This document shows, one piece after another, positions 15,190 through 23,856 of a stretch of 64,000 bases of DNA. Origin of the DNA: Pleomorphovibrio marinus. Its GTDB lineage: Bacteria; Bacteroidota; Bacteroidia; Cytophagales; Cyclobacteriaceae. Both the position numbers and the translations under genes were made by a program. Every line of letters begins with the position of its first letter. Positions within the stretch are counted from its first letter, which is position 1. Under the pieces are notes generated by a model, which ran no database searches, had not been told where the DNA came from, and saw only the letters and a list, made by a program, of their open reading frames with translations. The stretch lies in assembly GCF_003347495.1 (NCBI RefSeq), contig NZ_QCXY01000002.1, positions 1-64,000 on the forward strand, given 5' to 3'.

Positions 15190-16161
15190 ATGAAACACCT
15201 TAGTAGCCAACTTTCGCTGTTTTTGATGTTGCTTTCCACCCCTCTGTTCGCCCAGAGCTGGGAAACCCTAGATCCTGTCAATACCTGTACCGAGCGCCAT
15301 GAATGTGCCAGTGCAGCGGTAAATGGCAAGGTCTATTTGATGGGAGGAAGGGGGGCAGACAAGCCGGTGGAGGAATACGACCCCAACACCAACAAGTGGA
15401 CGGAGAAGTCCAAAGCCCCTCTTGAATTGCATCATTATCAGGCCCTGGTTTTTGAAGATAAAATCTATGTAATTGGCGCTTTTACCGGTGGATTTCCCCA
15501 TGAAACGCCTGTACCAAACGTATATATCTATGACCCCGCTACCGATGAATGGACCAAGGGCCATGAGATTCCTGAGGGTAGGAGAAGGGGAGCGGCCGGC
15601 GTGGTGCTACATAACGAAAAGTTTTACGTAGTTGGAGGTATTGAAGACGGACATTGGGCAGATAACAGGGATTATTTGGATGAATATGACCCAAGGACCG
15701 GAGATTGGAAGAAACTTGCAGATTTACCTAGGGTAAGGGATCATTTCCAAGCTGTGGTGGTAGACAACAAGCTGTATGCTGTTGGGGGAAGAAAATCCTT
15801 TGCCAAGGAGGGTCACTCCTTTGAGCTGACCTACGGGGAAGTAGATGTATATGATTTCTCCTCCGGTGAATGGGAAACACTGGGAGAATCAGAGGACCTG
15901 CCTACCCAAAGGGCTGGGAGCTCCACCATTGCCTACAAGGAAGGCTTTATCGTAGTAGGAGGAGAAAGTATAGATCAGGTTGCCGCTCATGATGAGGTGG
16001 AATATTTTGCCCCAGATAAAGGATGGACCTTGCTGAACCGCTTGCAAAGGGGAAGACATGGTTTCCAGGTAGTGGAGATCAATGGTGACTATTATGTGGC
16101 AGCAGGCTGCGGCAATAGAGGGGGAAGTCCTGAACTTTCGAGCATAGAAGTGATGCAATAG
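15190..16161 (+). CDS. secreted kelch-repeat protein
   Basis: A 323-residue exported protein with a signal peptide ending in LSTPLFAQ. It contains about six kelch repeats, each ending in a pattern such as VEEYDPNTNKWTEK, YIYDPATDEWTKG, DEYDPRTGDWKKL and DVYDFSSGEWETLG, with the preceding glycine pairs (YLMGGRG, YVVGGIE, YAVGGRK). They should fold into a single beta-propeller. Kelch proteins of this type in Bacteroidota bind or act on glycans (for example NanM sialate epimerase), but no catalytic signature is seen, so the function is unknown. I chose ATG at 15190 because it begins directly before the signal peptide. It is followed by an AbgT transporter gene. Confidence 0.82.
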   Translation: MKHLSSQLSLFLMLLSTPLFAQSWETLDPVNTCTERHECASAAVNGKVYLMGGRGADKPVEEYDPNTNKWTEKSKAPLELHHYQALVFEDKIYVIGAFTGGFPHETPVPNVYIYDPATDEWTKGHEIPEGRRRGAAGVVLHNEKFYVVGGIEDGHWADNRDYLDEYDPRTGDWKKLADLPRVRDHFQAVVVDNKLYAVGGRKSFAKEGHSFELTYGEVDVYDFSSGEWETLGESEDLPTQRAGSSTIAYKEGFIVVGGESIDQVAAHDEVEYFAPDKGWTLLNRLQRGRHGFQVVEINGDYYVAAGCGNRGGSPELSSIEVMQ

Positions 16162-16207
16162 TCCTCATTTTTTCACAGAAACATTAAATAATTAACATGC
16201 TTGCCTA

Positions 16208-16227
16208 TTTTTGGGTTTACCCAAAAA
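16208..16227 (+). promoter_or_regulatory. hairpin just before the abgT start codon
   Basis: TTTTTGGG-TTTA-CCCAAAAA forms a perfect 8 bp stem with a four-base loop, ending 9 bp before the ATG at 16237. It lacks a T-tract, so it is not a standard terminator for the kelch gene. It could be an operator or a structure affecting translation initiation. Confidence 0.35.
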
Positions 16228-16236
16228 AGTAAACGC

Positions 16237-17784
16237 ATGGAAAATCCCGAGAAGCGGTCATCATGGTTAGATAAATTTCTGAATGTAGTGGAACGGTTGG
16301 GTAACAAACTGCCGGACCCTGCTATACTTTTCTTAATGTTGATGCTGCTGACTTGGGGGCTATCGGCATTTCTATCCCCTTTTGATTTTGGCGAAACGGA
16401 TCCTCGTACGGGGGAGCCCCTGTTGGTGCAAAACTTATTGACCAGCACTCAATTGGCCAATTTTTTGGCTAATATGATCAACGTATTTATCAATTTCCCT
16501 CCCCTCGGAGTGGTCTTGTTGGCGATGCTTGGAGTAGGAGTGGCTGAGCATTCGGGATATATCAATGCGGGATTGAAATATCTCTTGGGGTTTACTCCAC
16601 AATCCCTGCTCACCCCAATTTTGATCCTCGTGGCCATCGTAAGCCATACTGCGGCTGATGCGGGGTATGTCTTGGTGATTCCCTTGGGTGGCATCATTTA
16701 TTATGCTGCAGGCAGGCACCCCCTAGCTGGTATAGCTGCCACCTTTGCAGGCGTGTCCGGTGGCTTCAGTGCCAATTTTATTCCTTCCAGTATTGACCCC
16801 TTGCTGCAGAGTTTTACCCAGTCTGCCGCCCAGATCATAGATCCTACTATTGAATTGAATCCACTTAATAATTTATTGTTCACAGGCCTATCCAGCTTCG
16901 TAGTGGTAGGCGTGGGTTGGTACCTTACCGATAGGGTGATAGAGCCAAGGCTAAAACGTACCTTGCCCATTGATGAAAACATAGAGGATGTCCCCCGAAT
17001 GGACACCATTAGCGAGAAGGAAAAAAAAGCTTTTTGGTTGGCTACGGCGGTAATGCTGATTTCCCTGGTGTTGCTCTTTTTCTGGGCATACCCAACGGAT
17101 TCCAGCCTTCGGGACGAGGGGGGTAAGCTTACCACCTTCACTGCCCCATTGATGAGATCCATTGTGCCATTGATCTTTTTGGTCTTTTGGTTTCCCGGGA
17201 TGATTTTTGGGTTCGTGTCAGGAACCTATACCGCCATGAAGGACATGGTGGCCTCCATGAGTAAGGCCATGGGGAGCATGTCACATTATATCGTGATGGC
17301 TTTTTTCTGCGCCCTGTTTATAGATGCTTTTACGAAATCCAACATTGGAGCCCTGATCGCACTAAAGGGGGCCAACTTTCTGGAAAGCCTTCAACTTCCT
17401 GGGCAGGTCACCATTGTGGGGATCGTGGGATTGAGTGCCTTTGTAAATTTATTGGTGGGTTCTGCCTCGGCCAAGTGGGCACTTATCAGCCCTATCTTTG
17501 TGCCTATGCTGATGCAATTGGGGATTTCCCCCGACCTCACGCAGGCCGCCTATCGCGTTGGGGACTCGGTTTCCAATATCATCACCCCATTATTGCCCTA
17601 TTTCCCCTTGGTGGTGATTTTCTGCCAGCGTTATGTGAAAAACACAGGGATTGGTACCTTGGTATCCATCATGTTGCCTTATACCCTTGTTCTCTTTGTT
17701 GTATGGACGGCATTTCTGCTGATCTATTGGGCGTTGGGGATCCCCTTAGGGTTGCAATCCACCTATGAGTATATACCCCGCTGA
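16237..17784 (+). CDS. AbgT family transporter
   Basis: Inner-membrane carrier of the AbgT family (PF03806), named for uptake of p-aminobenzoyl-glutamate; other members export sulfonamides or move dipeptides. About 515 residues with at least ten membrane segments. Conserved features include RLGNKLPDP near the N-terminus, AEHSGYINAG, ILVAIVSHTAADAGYVLVIP, FSANFIPSSIDPLLQ and a re-entrant region LVGSASAKWALISPIFVPM. I took ATG at 16237, which gives the usual family N-terminus. It may form a unit with the kelch gene 75 bp upstream, though a palindrome lies between them. Confidence 0.88.
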   Translation: MENPEKRSSWLDKFLNVVERLGNKLPDPAILFLMLMLLTWGLSAFLSPFDFGETDPRTGEPLLVQNLLTSTQLANFLANMINVFINFPPLGVVLLAMLGVGVAEHSGYINAGLKYLLGFTPQSLLTPILILVAIVSHTAADAGYVLVIPLGGIIYYAAGRHPLAGIAATFAGVSGGFSANFIPSSIDPLLQSFTQSAAQIIDPTIELNPLNNLLFTGLSSFVVVGVGWYLTDRVIEPRLKRTLPIDENIEDVPRMDTISEKEKKAFWLATAVMLISLVLLFFWAYPTDSSLRDEGGKLTTFTAPLMRSIVPLIFLVFWFPGMIFGFVSGTYTAMKDMVASMSKAMGSMSHYIVMAFFCALFIDAFTKSNIGALIALKGANFLESLQLPGQVTIVGIVGLSAFVNLLVGSASAKWALISPIFVPMLMQLGISPDLTQAAYRVGDSVSNIITPLLPYFPLVVIFCQRYVKNTGIGTLVSIMLPYTLVLFVVWTAFLLIYWALGIPLGLQSTYEYIPR

Positions 17785-18377
17785 AGGCAGAATTCAGCCC
17801 ATTAGTAAATTCTTGTTAGTTTCTTCTCATTTTGCTGTCCTAAACTTGCTGCCAACCCGTGGCTAATGGAAGTAATCCACTATTGTGGCTATTGGATGTA
17901 CAACAATGACGGAATACAACTACGAACCAACCCCTTCGTGCCAATTAGTGAAATTAGTGGCAAAAAACAACCTGGTAGAGATGGAATATTCAACCCCGAA
18001 AATTTACTCCCCCAATTAAATTTTGGATTTGAATGTCAACTAACCTTAAAATTCGAAAAAATTAATGTGAAAATAGACTTTCTGCTCAATTTTAATATCA
18101 TCTCACGCAGTTAACCTTAAAAATCATCAGTTTTAATGTCAGATATGCTTAATATCGTAACCCTGGGCATAATTTGCAACGTAGGGATCGGTATTGATTA
18201 GGCCGGTGGGCCGGCCTTCATAACACGACCCTATTGGGATGAATGATATCGCGATGGAGTTGTCCTACGGATTTCAACCCTCTCATTGTCAGGGATAGCT
18301 ACGGAGATGTGTTTTTCCTTGGATCTGATGGGGAACAAAGGTGATACTTCCTTTGGGGTAGAACCCCTTACTCGGGG
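17785..18377. other. non-coding region with dispersed repeat and gene remnant
   Basis: 593 bp without a supported gene. An open frame at 17866-18114 looks spurious: its middle translates a phrase (TTCGTGCCAATTAGTGAAAT and the bases after it, 17935-17970) that I recognise as a widespread Bacteroidota intergenic repeat. AGGCCGG-TGGG-CCGGCCT (18200-18217) is a perfect hairpin. At 18267-18344, plus strand, a short frame reads TDFNPLIVRDSYGDVFFLGS before a stop and looks like the tail of a lost gene. Confidence 0.4.
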
Positions 18378-19556
18378 CTAGACTTTGACAAATATTTTGA
18401 GGCGGTAAAGGATGTACAGGAAAACCCAAACCAGCATCAATGCACCAAAAGCCTCCACCACCCTGTGCCAATCCTCGGGCAAAGGCTGATAAATCCCGGA
18501 AAACAACTTGGCCGAGGTGTATCGGAAATTGATAAAGCTGTAGGCAAAATAAATCGTGAGTGAGTTCAGTCCAATGACTTGGAAGAAGAAGGCCCATTTT
18601 CTGTATTTCCAAACGTCAATAATTACGTAAAACATCATCACGAACAAAAATGCCATTCCAGCGGTAAGTGCAATGAAGGAAGAACTCCAGAGGTGCTTGT
18701 TAATGGGGAAATGAAGGTTCCACACCAAGCCCACTCCAATCAACAGCACTCCTGCCAAGCTCAGGTACTGAATTTTTTTAAAATCTGTCCAAGCTTTACC
18801 CAAAATTTGTCCTGCAAGGGTGCCAAAGATGGTCAGGCATAATGCCGGAAACTGCGTAAGCAAGCCGAGCTCATCATAGCTACCCTGAAGCAGCCGGCCA
18901 GGTAAAAAGGTTCGGTCAAACCAGCCCACCAAATTTCCCTCAAAGCTTAAATCCCCTGCACCATGGCCGGGAACCGGAATGAGGAAAAGGGCAGCATAAT
19001 ATACCAATAGGATCCCTGAGGCCCATGCTAGTCGTTGTTTAAAGGTGAAGTTCAGGAAAAGCACCGTTGACACAAAGGTGGCTATGCCGATTCTTCCCAG
19101 CACACTGCCCAGGCGTATTTGGGAGGGCTCGAAAAAGGGAATTGGGGAGTTTTTATAGATAATGCCCAAACCAATTAAAATAAGCATTCGGATTAAGGTT
19201 TTTTGATAGAGGGCTTTTTTGCCCAGTCCCATATTCATCCCTTTCCGCAAAGAAAAGGTCAGGGAAACGCCTGCAATAAAAAGGAAAAGTGGGAAGATAA
19301 AATCATAAAAGGTGAAACCATTCCATTCCGGATGGGTCAACTGGTCTGCCAACCAGTCTATTGCTGCAATACCTGTTTTACCTTTCAGTAAAACCAAAAA
19401 AGTGCCTCCGCCGGAAATCAGGAGCATGTCGAATCCTCTCAGGGCGTCGAGGGACAATAACCTTTTACTCCGGCCTTTAGGTCTGTGTTCGCTGGAGGAG
19501 AAGTCTTCCGATCCTACATCCAGAGAGGCATGGTTTTGGGTTTTTTTCTGACTCAT
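18378..19556 (-). CDS. NagX-like membrane protein (DUF5009 / HGSNAT-type acyltransferase)
   Basis: A 392-residue multi-pass inner-membrane protein. It opens with LLSLDALRGFDMLLISGGG (about residues 33-51), the hallmark of the NagX/DUF5009 branch related to heparan-alpha-glucosaminide N-acetyltransferase. About ten hydrophobic segments follow, including FIFPLFLFIAGVSLTFSLRK. In Bacteroidota and Xanthomonas, members lie in N-acetylglucosamine utilisation clusters, where an amino-sugar acetylation or transport role is proposed. That fits here: it is divergent from GH109, nagB and a NagP-like transporter, with 163 bp between starts. The exact reaction is not established. Confidence 0.8.
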   Translation of the reverse strand: MSQKKTQNHASLDVGSEDFSSSEHRPKGRSKRLLSLDALRGFDMLLISGGGTFLVLLKGKTGIAAIDWLADQLTHPEWNGFTFYDFIFPLFLFIAGVSLTFSLRKGMNMGLGKKALYQKTLIRMLILIGLGIIYKNSPIPFFEPSQIRLGSVLGRIGIATFVSTVLFLNFTFKQRLAWASGILLVYYAALFLIPVPGHGAGDLSFEGNLVGWFDRTFLPGRLLQGSYDELGLLTQFPALCLTIFGTLAGQILGKAWTDFKKIQYLSLAGVLLIGVGLVWNLHFPINKHLWSSSFIALTAGMAFLFVMMFYVIIDVWKYRKWAFFFQVIGLNSLTIYFAYSFINFRYTSAKLFSGIYQPLPEDWHRVVEAFGALMLVWVFLYILYRLKIFVKV

Positions 19557-19719
19557 TATGGGTTATACTATTTGGGTGAATGGGTGGCTAAAAAACGGAT
19601 TAGAAATATTTTCTTCCAATTTATTTCATTTCTCTGGGTTATAAAAGTATTTTTATGCCCTCAGGGGAAAATTTATACCTAGTTCCCTTTTTGTTTTGAC
19701 AATAACCCCTTATTAGCCC

Positions 19720-21126
19720 ATGGCACCAAATAGAAGAGATTTTCTAAAAATCGGTGGTTTGGCCGGGATGGCTACCTTGACTGGCCAGGTCTCTGCCACT
19801 GTCGTCCCCAAGCAACCCCAACAAGCTCTTTCCACCACTGAACAAAAATTCAATATGAGTGGATATGCTGCTCCGGCTTTGGATAAGGTAAGGATAGCTG
19901 TAATAGGTTTGGGAAACAGGGGACCTGGGGCAGTGGAAAGGCTCAGCAAGATTGAAGGGGTGGAACTAAATGCCTTGTGCGATCTTCGACAAGAGCGTGT
20001 TGCACATGCCCAAGGGCGAATTAGGGAAACAGAACATCAACCAGAAAGCTACTCTGGAGATGGAGATATCTGGAAAAAAGTGTGTGAAAGGGATGACATA
20101 GACCTCATCTATATAGCCACTCCCTGGCATCTGCACACCCCCATGGCCCTTTATGCCATGCAGCAAGGAAAACATGCTGCCGTTGAAGTCCCCGCAGCAA
20201 TCACCCTTGAGGAATGTTGGCAATTGGTGGAAACTTCCGAATCCACCAAGAAGCATTGTATGATGCTTGAGAACACCTGTTATGATTTTTTTGAATTGCT
20301 GACGCTAAATATGGCTAGGCAAGGTTTTTTTGGGGAGATTATACATGGGGAAGGTGCCTATATCCATGAACTGCTAGAGAGTAACTTTAGCAATGGTCGC
20401 TATTGGGATATGTGGAGGCTGAAACAAAACAGGAGAAACGGAAGCCTTTACCCCACTCATGGCTTAGGACCAATTGCGCAATTGATGAATGTGAACAGAG
20501 GGGATTTGATGGAATACCTTGTTTCCGTATCCAGTGCAGACTTTATGATGGCCGACAAAGCTAGGGAATTGGCAGAGGAAGACGATTTTTACAGCAGGTT
20601 TGCCGATGGTTCGTACAGAGGAAACATGAACAACACTACCATACGGACTAAAAAAGGTCGTACTATCCTCATCCAGCATGATGTGACTTCTCCCAGGCCT
20701 TACAGTAGGCTGCATATTGTGAGTGGTACCAAAGCTTATGCACAGAAATATCCCGAGCCGGGAAAAATTTCCCTGGGTCATGAAGGGTTTCTGTCCGAAT
20801 CCGAAATGAAGAAACTGGAAGAACAATTCCAACCTCCCATCGTGCAACGAATTGGGGAGTTGGCTAAGCAAATTGGTGGACATGGCGGTATGGACTTTTT
20901 GATGGATTGGAGGTTGATCGATTGCCTGCGAAACGGTATCCCTCTGGACCAGGACGTATATGATGCGGCGGCTTGGTCTGCGGTGGGACCTCTGAGTGAG
21001 CAATCAGTGGCCAACCGGTCCGCTTCTGTGGATATACCTGATTTCACAAGAGGAGCCTGGCAAAAGAACACACCTGTGGACATAGAACTTTCAAAGGGTG
21101 GAACAACCGCCATCTTAACTGCCTAA
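19720..21126 (+). CDS. GH109 family NAD-dependent glycosidase (Gfo/Idh/MocA fold)
   Basis: A 468-residue protein with a twin-arginine signal (RRDFLKIGG at residues 5-13), so it is probably exported folded with its NAD cofactor. The Rossmann motif VIGLGNRGPGAVERL follows. The next features, TPWHLHTPMALYAMQQGKHA and the region around EGAYIHEL and PTHGLGPIAQ, match the glycoside hydrolase 109 family, whose characterised members are alpha-N-acetylgalactosaminidases using an NAD redox mechanism. The substrate here is inferred as GalNAc-containing glycans. It precedes nagB and a NagP-like carrier, so released amino sugars could enter central metabolism through them. Confidence 0.85.
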   Translation: MAPNRRDFLKIGGLAGMATLTGQVSATVVPKQPQQALSTTEQKFNMSGYAAPALDKVRIAVIGLGNRGPGAVERLSKIEGVELNALCDLRQERVAHAQGRIRETEHQPESYSGDGDIWKKVCERDDIDLIYIATPWHLHTPMALYAMQQGKHAAVEVPAAITLEECWQLVETSESTKKHCMMLENTCYDFFELLTLNMARQGFFGEIIHGEGAYIHELLESNFSNGRYWDMWRLKQNRRNGSLYPTHGLGPIAQLMNVNRGDLMEYLVSVSSADFMMADKARELAEEDDFYSRFADGSYRGNMNNTTIRTKKGRTILIQHDVTSPRPYSRLHIVSGTKAYAQKYPEPGKISLGHEGFLSESEMKKLEEQFQPPIVQRIGELAKQIGGHGGMDFLMDWRLIDCLRNGIPLDQDVYDAAAWSAVGPLSEQSVANRSASVDIPDFTRGAWQKNTPVDIELSKGGTTAILTA

Positions 21127-21235
21127 ATAAAAGTAGGTTACTGTTTTTTTGCCTTTCTCTGTTGAAAAGGAGTTTGGAAAACGGGATTTATTGCCTTAAT
21201 ATTAAGTTTGATCGACTAGAAAATCACCTAAACCA

Positions 21236-21973
21236 ATGGAAATAGTAATTAGTGAAGACCCCAAATCCTTGGGACAAAAAGCAGGTAAATTGGCAGCGGA
21301 GCTCATTCAGAAAGCAATAGAGGAAAAGGGCAGTGCCAATATTATTTTGGCCACAGGGACCAGTCAGTTTGAGACCCTGAGTCATTTAATCAGTGATAAA
21401 AGTATCGAATGGGAAAGGGTAACTATGTTTCACTTGGATGAATATATAGGACTATCAATCTCCCATCCTGCAAGTTTCAGAAAGTACCTCAAAGAAAGGT
21501 TCTTGGAAAAGGTGGGGCAGTTAAAAGGTTATTACCTCATTGACGGGCAAAAAGACCCACACGTTGAGACAGACCGGTTAAGCGAGATTATTGATAAGCA
21601 CCCCATAGATGTAGCTCTTGTCGGGATAGGGGAGAATGGACATCTTGCTTTCAATGACCCTCCAGCAGACTTTGACACTAAAAAGCCCTATTTGGTTGTG
21701 AACTTGGATGAGGCTTGTAGAAAACAGCAGTTGGGGGAGGGTTGGTTTCCCGATTTTGAAGCGGTCCCTAAGCAAGCCATCAGTATGTCCATCCATCAAA
21801 TCATGCAGTCTAAACATATCGTTTGCTCCGTTCCAGATGAAAGGAAGGCGGAGGCAGTAAAAAACTGTGTAGAAAACCAGGTGAGCAACCTTTTTCCTGC
21901 CAGTATACTTCAGCGCCATCCCAGCTGCACCTTGTTTCTAGACAAAGGAGCGGCTTCCAGGCTCAGCAAATAA
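21236..21973 (+). CDS. nagB: glucosamine-6-phosphate deaminase
   Basis: Converts glucosamine-6-phosphate to fructose-6-phosphate and ammonia, the committing step of amino-sugar catabolism. The 245 residues contain [12 protein letters not shown] (about 38-49), the catalytic segment FHLDEYIGL (about 66-74) and [18 protein letters not shown] (about 126-143), which carries the ring-opening histidine. It is slightly shorter than many NagB proteins. It lies 109 bp after the GH109 gene and 21 bp before the sugar carrier. No nagA deacetylase or GlcNAc kinase is visible nearby, so these steps must be encoded elsewhere. Confidence 0.9.
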   Translation: MEIVISEDPKSLGQKAGKLAAELIQKAIEEKGSANIILATGTSQFETLSHLISDKSIEWERVTMFHLDEYIGLSISHPASFRKYLKERFLEKVGQLKGYYLIDGQKDPHVETDRLSEIIDKHPIDVALVGIGENGHLAFNDPPADFDTKKPYLVVNLDEACRKQQLGEGWFPDFEAVPKQAISMSIHQIMQSKHIVCSVPDERKAEAVKNCVENQVSNLFPASILQRHPSCTLFLDKGAASRLSK

Positions 21974-21994
21974 AACCGATTTTAAGCACCAATC

Positions 21995-23317
21995 ATGGCC
22001 ATCAAAACCCAGACTGTAGCGGTTGGAAACCTTAGCAAAAGACAAACCTATGTGTCCATTGCCATTATTGGTGGCCTCTTCTTCATATTTGGTTTTGTCT
22101 CTTGGGTCAATGCCATCCTTATTCCCTATTTTAAGGTGGCCTGCGAGTTGAATAACTTTCAGTCCTACCTTGTGGCCTTTGCTTTTTACATCTCCTATTT
22201 TATATTTTCTGTGCCTGCCTCCTATATGCTAAAAGCCGTGGGTTTTAAAAAGGGAATGATGGTGGGTTTCTGGATAATGGCACTTGGAGCCTTTGTGTTT
22301 TTGCCCGCTGCCATGGGAAGAACCTACGAGCTTTTTTTGCTGGGTTTGTTTATGATAGGCGCGGGATTGGCCGTGCTGCAAACTGCAGCTAATCCCTATA
22401 TTACCATTTTGGGGCCAAAGGAATCAGCCGCTCAGCGTATCAGTATCATGGGAATTCTAAACAAAGGGGCGGGGATTTTGGCTCCTTTGATTTTTGCCGC
22501 GGTAATTTTAAGGGTTTCCGATGACGAGATCATGAGCCAACTCCCCCTAATGGCAGAGGCGGAAAGGAACTTATATTTGGACGAGTTGATCAGCAGGGTA
22601 ATTGTCCCCTATGCTGTGGTTGGTTCGGTGCTCTTGGTATTGGGACTCTTGGTGAGGCTGTCACCCCTACCCGAAATAGACACAGAATCGGAATCCGATG
22701 AAGTGGCCAAGTCAAATGCAGGCAAACTGAGTATTTTTCAGTTTCCCCACCTAATTTTGGGGGCACTAGCCATATTTCTTCATGTTGGAACCCAGGTAAT
22801 TGCCATCGATACCATTATGAGTTATGCTATCTCCATGGATATTTCCATGATGGATGCAAGGGTGTTCCCCTCCTATACCCTAGCAGCCATGATAGCAGGG
22901 TATATTTTTGGGATCATTACTATACCCCGGTTTTTTTCTCAAGTAAAAGTACTGAGGGGATTTACCAGTATGGGCTTACTATTCACCATAGGCATTTTTT
23001 TGTTCGGTGGAGAGGTCATGTTTTTGGGCTTGAATGCCGACATTTCCATCTGGTTTGTAGTATTGCTGGGTTTTGCAAACTCTTTGGTATGGGCAGGAAT
23101 CTGGCCCCTGGCTCTTGATGGGCTTGGAAAATTCACCAAAATAGGTGCTTCCCTATTGATTATGGGTCTTTGTGGAAATGCCATCCTGCCCATGGTGTAT
23201 GGGTATTTTGCCGATACCATGGGTCTCAAAGAGGCCTATTGGGTACTCATTCCCTGCTATTTGTATTTAATGTATTATGCCTTCCTTGGGCATAAGGTGA
23301 GGTCATGGAAAAAATGA
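21995..23317 (+). CDS. sugar MFS transporter, FucP/NagP type
   Basis: A 440-residue, 12-segment major-facilitator sugar/H+ symporter. The opening GGLFFIFGFVSWVNAILIPY is the FucP-family signature. Related carriers move L-fucose, glucose/galactose or N-acetylglucosamine (NagP). Placement right behind nagB and GH109 favours an amino sugar such as GlcNAc or GalNAc, which is inference. It starts 21 bp after nagB and is convergent with the nucleotidase gene 8 bp downstream. Confidence 0.88.
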   Translation: MAIKTQTVAVGNLSKRQTYVSIAIIGGLFFIFGFVSWVNAILIPYFKVACELNNFQSYLVAFAFYISYFIFSVPASYMLKAVGFKKGMMVGFWIMALGAFVFLPAAMGRTYELFLLGLFMIGAGLAVLQTAANPYITILGPKESAAQRISIMGILNKGAGILAPLIFAAVILRVSDDEIMSQLPLMAEAERNLYLDELISRVIVPYAVVGSVLLVLGLLVRLSPLPEIDTESESDEVAKSNAGKLSIFQFPHLILGALAIFLHVGTQVIAIDTIMSYAISMDISMMDARVFPSYTLAAMIAGYIFGIITIPRFFSQVKVLRGFTSMGLLFTIGIFLFGGEVMFLGLNADISIWFVVLLGFANSLVWAGIWPLALDGLGKFTKIGASLLIMGLCGNAILPMVYGYFADTMGLKEAYWVLIPCYLYLMYYAFLGHKVRSWKK

Positions 23318-23325
23318 GCCCCTGC

Positions 23326-23856
23326 TCAAAGTAATAGTTCAGCAATATTTTCCCAATTGTCTACCCTCTGATGATTCTTCGTTGGGGAGGTTTGGTTATG
23401 GGGCTGGGTAAAAAGCAGGGTTCTACCCTGGAAATTATCCAAGTTTTTAAAATGGTCATCTATCATGATGTCTGCACGTATGATGGACTTGGAACCGCAT
23501 AGCACCATCTGTTGCCAGGTGATAAAAGGAAAAAAGGCATTAAGCCAATCATGCTTTTCCTTCAGGCTATTTGGATACTCCATGGCGGCAGATACTATAA
23601 ACACCTCGAAATGGGTGTTCAGCAGTTCTAGCACTTTCGGAGCCTCCTGCATGACGGGGGCAGTCCTGAAGAAACCGGGCCTGTTTACATGCTCATCATG
23701 TAGGGGGAATGCCTCCTCCTCCAGTAGGCCCTTAACTTGTTCCCGGGATAGTTTTTGACCTGTGTCCTCCTCATGCATACGTAAAAACTGGGCATATACA
23801 TCCGCCAAGACACCATCCATGTCCACTGCTATTCTTTGTTTAGTGGAAAGCATCAT
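23326..23856 (-). CDS. 5'-3'-deoxyribonucleotidase-like HAD phosphatase
   Basis: A 176-residue HAD-superfamily enzyme (NT5C family, PF06941). Motif I is AVDMDGVLADVYAQF (about residues 10-24), with the nucleophile Asp and acid/base Asp. Motif II is the IVSAAMEYP strand, and motif IV is ADIMIDDHFKNL (about 130-141). The family dephosphorylates deoxyribonucleotides and helps to balance nucleotide pools. The start overlaps the stop of the upstream coiled-coil gene by 4 bp (ATGA), so the two are translationally coupled. Confidence 0.85.
   Translation of the reverse strand: MMLSTKQRIAVDMDGVLADVYAQFLRMHEEDTGQKLSREQVKGLLEEEAFPLHDEHVNRPGFFRTAPVMQEAPKVLELLNTHFEVFIVSAAMEYPNSLKEKHDWLNAFFPFITWQQMVLCGSKSIIRADIMIDDHFKNLDNFQGRTLLFTQPHNQTSPTKNHQRVDNWENIAELLL

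Noticed and set aside
17866-18114. 82-residue hypothetical protein
   Set aside because: Its centre is a repeated intergenic phrase, and it has no codon-level or domain support.
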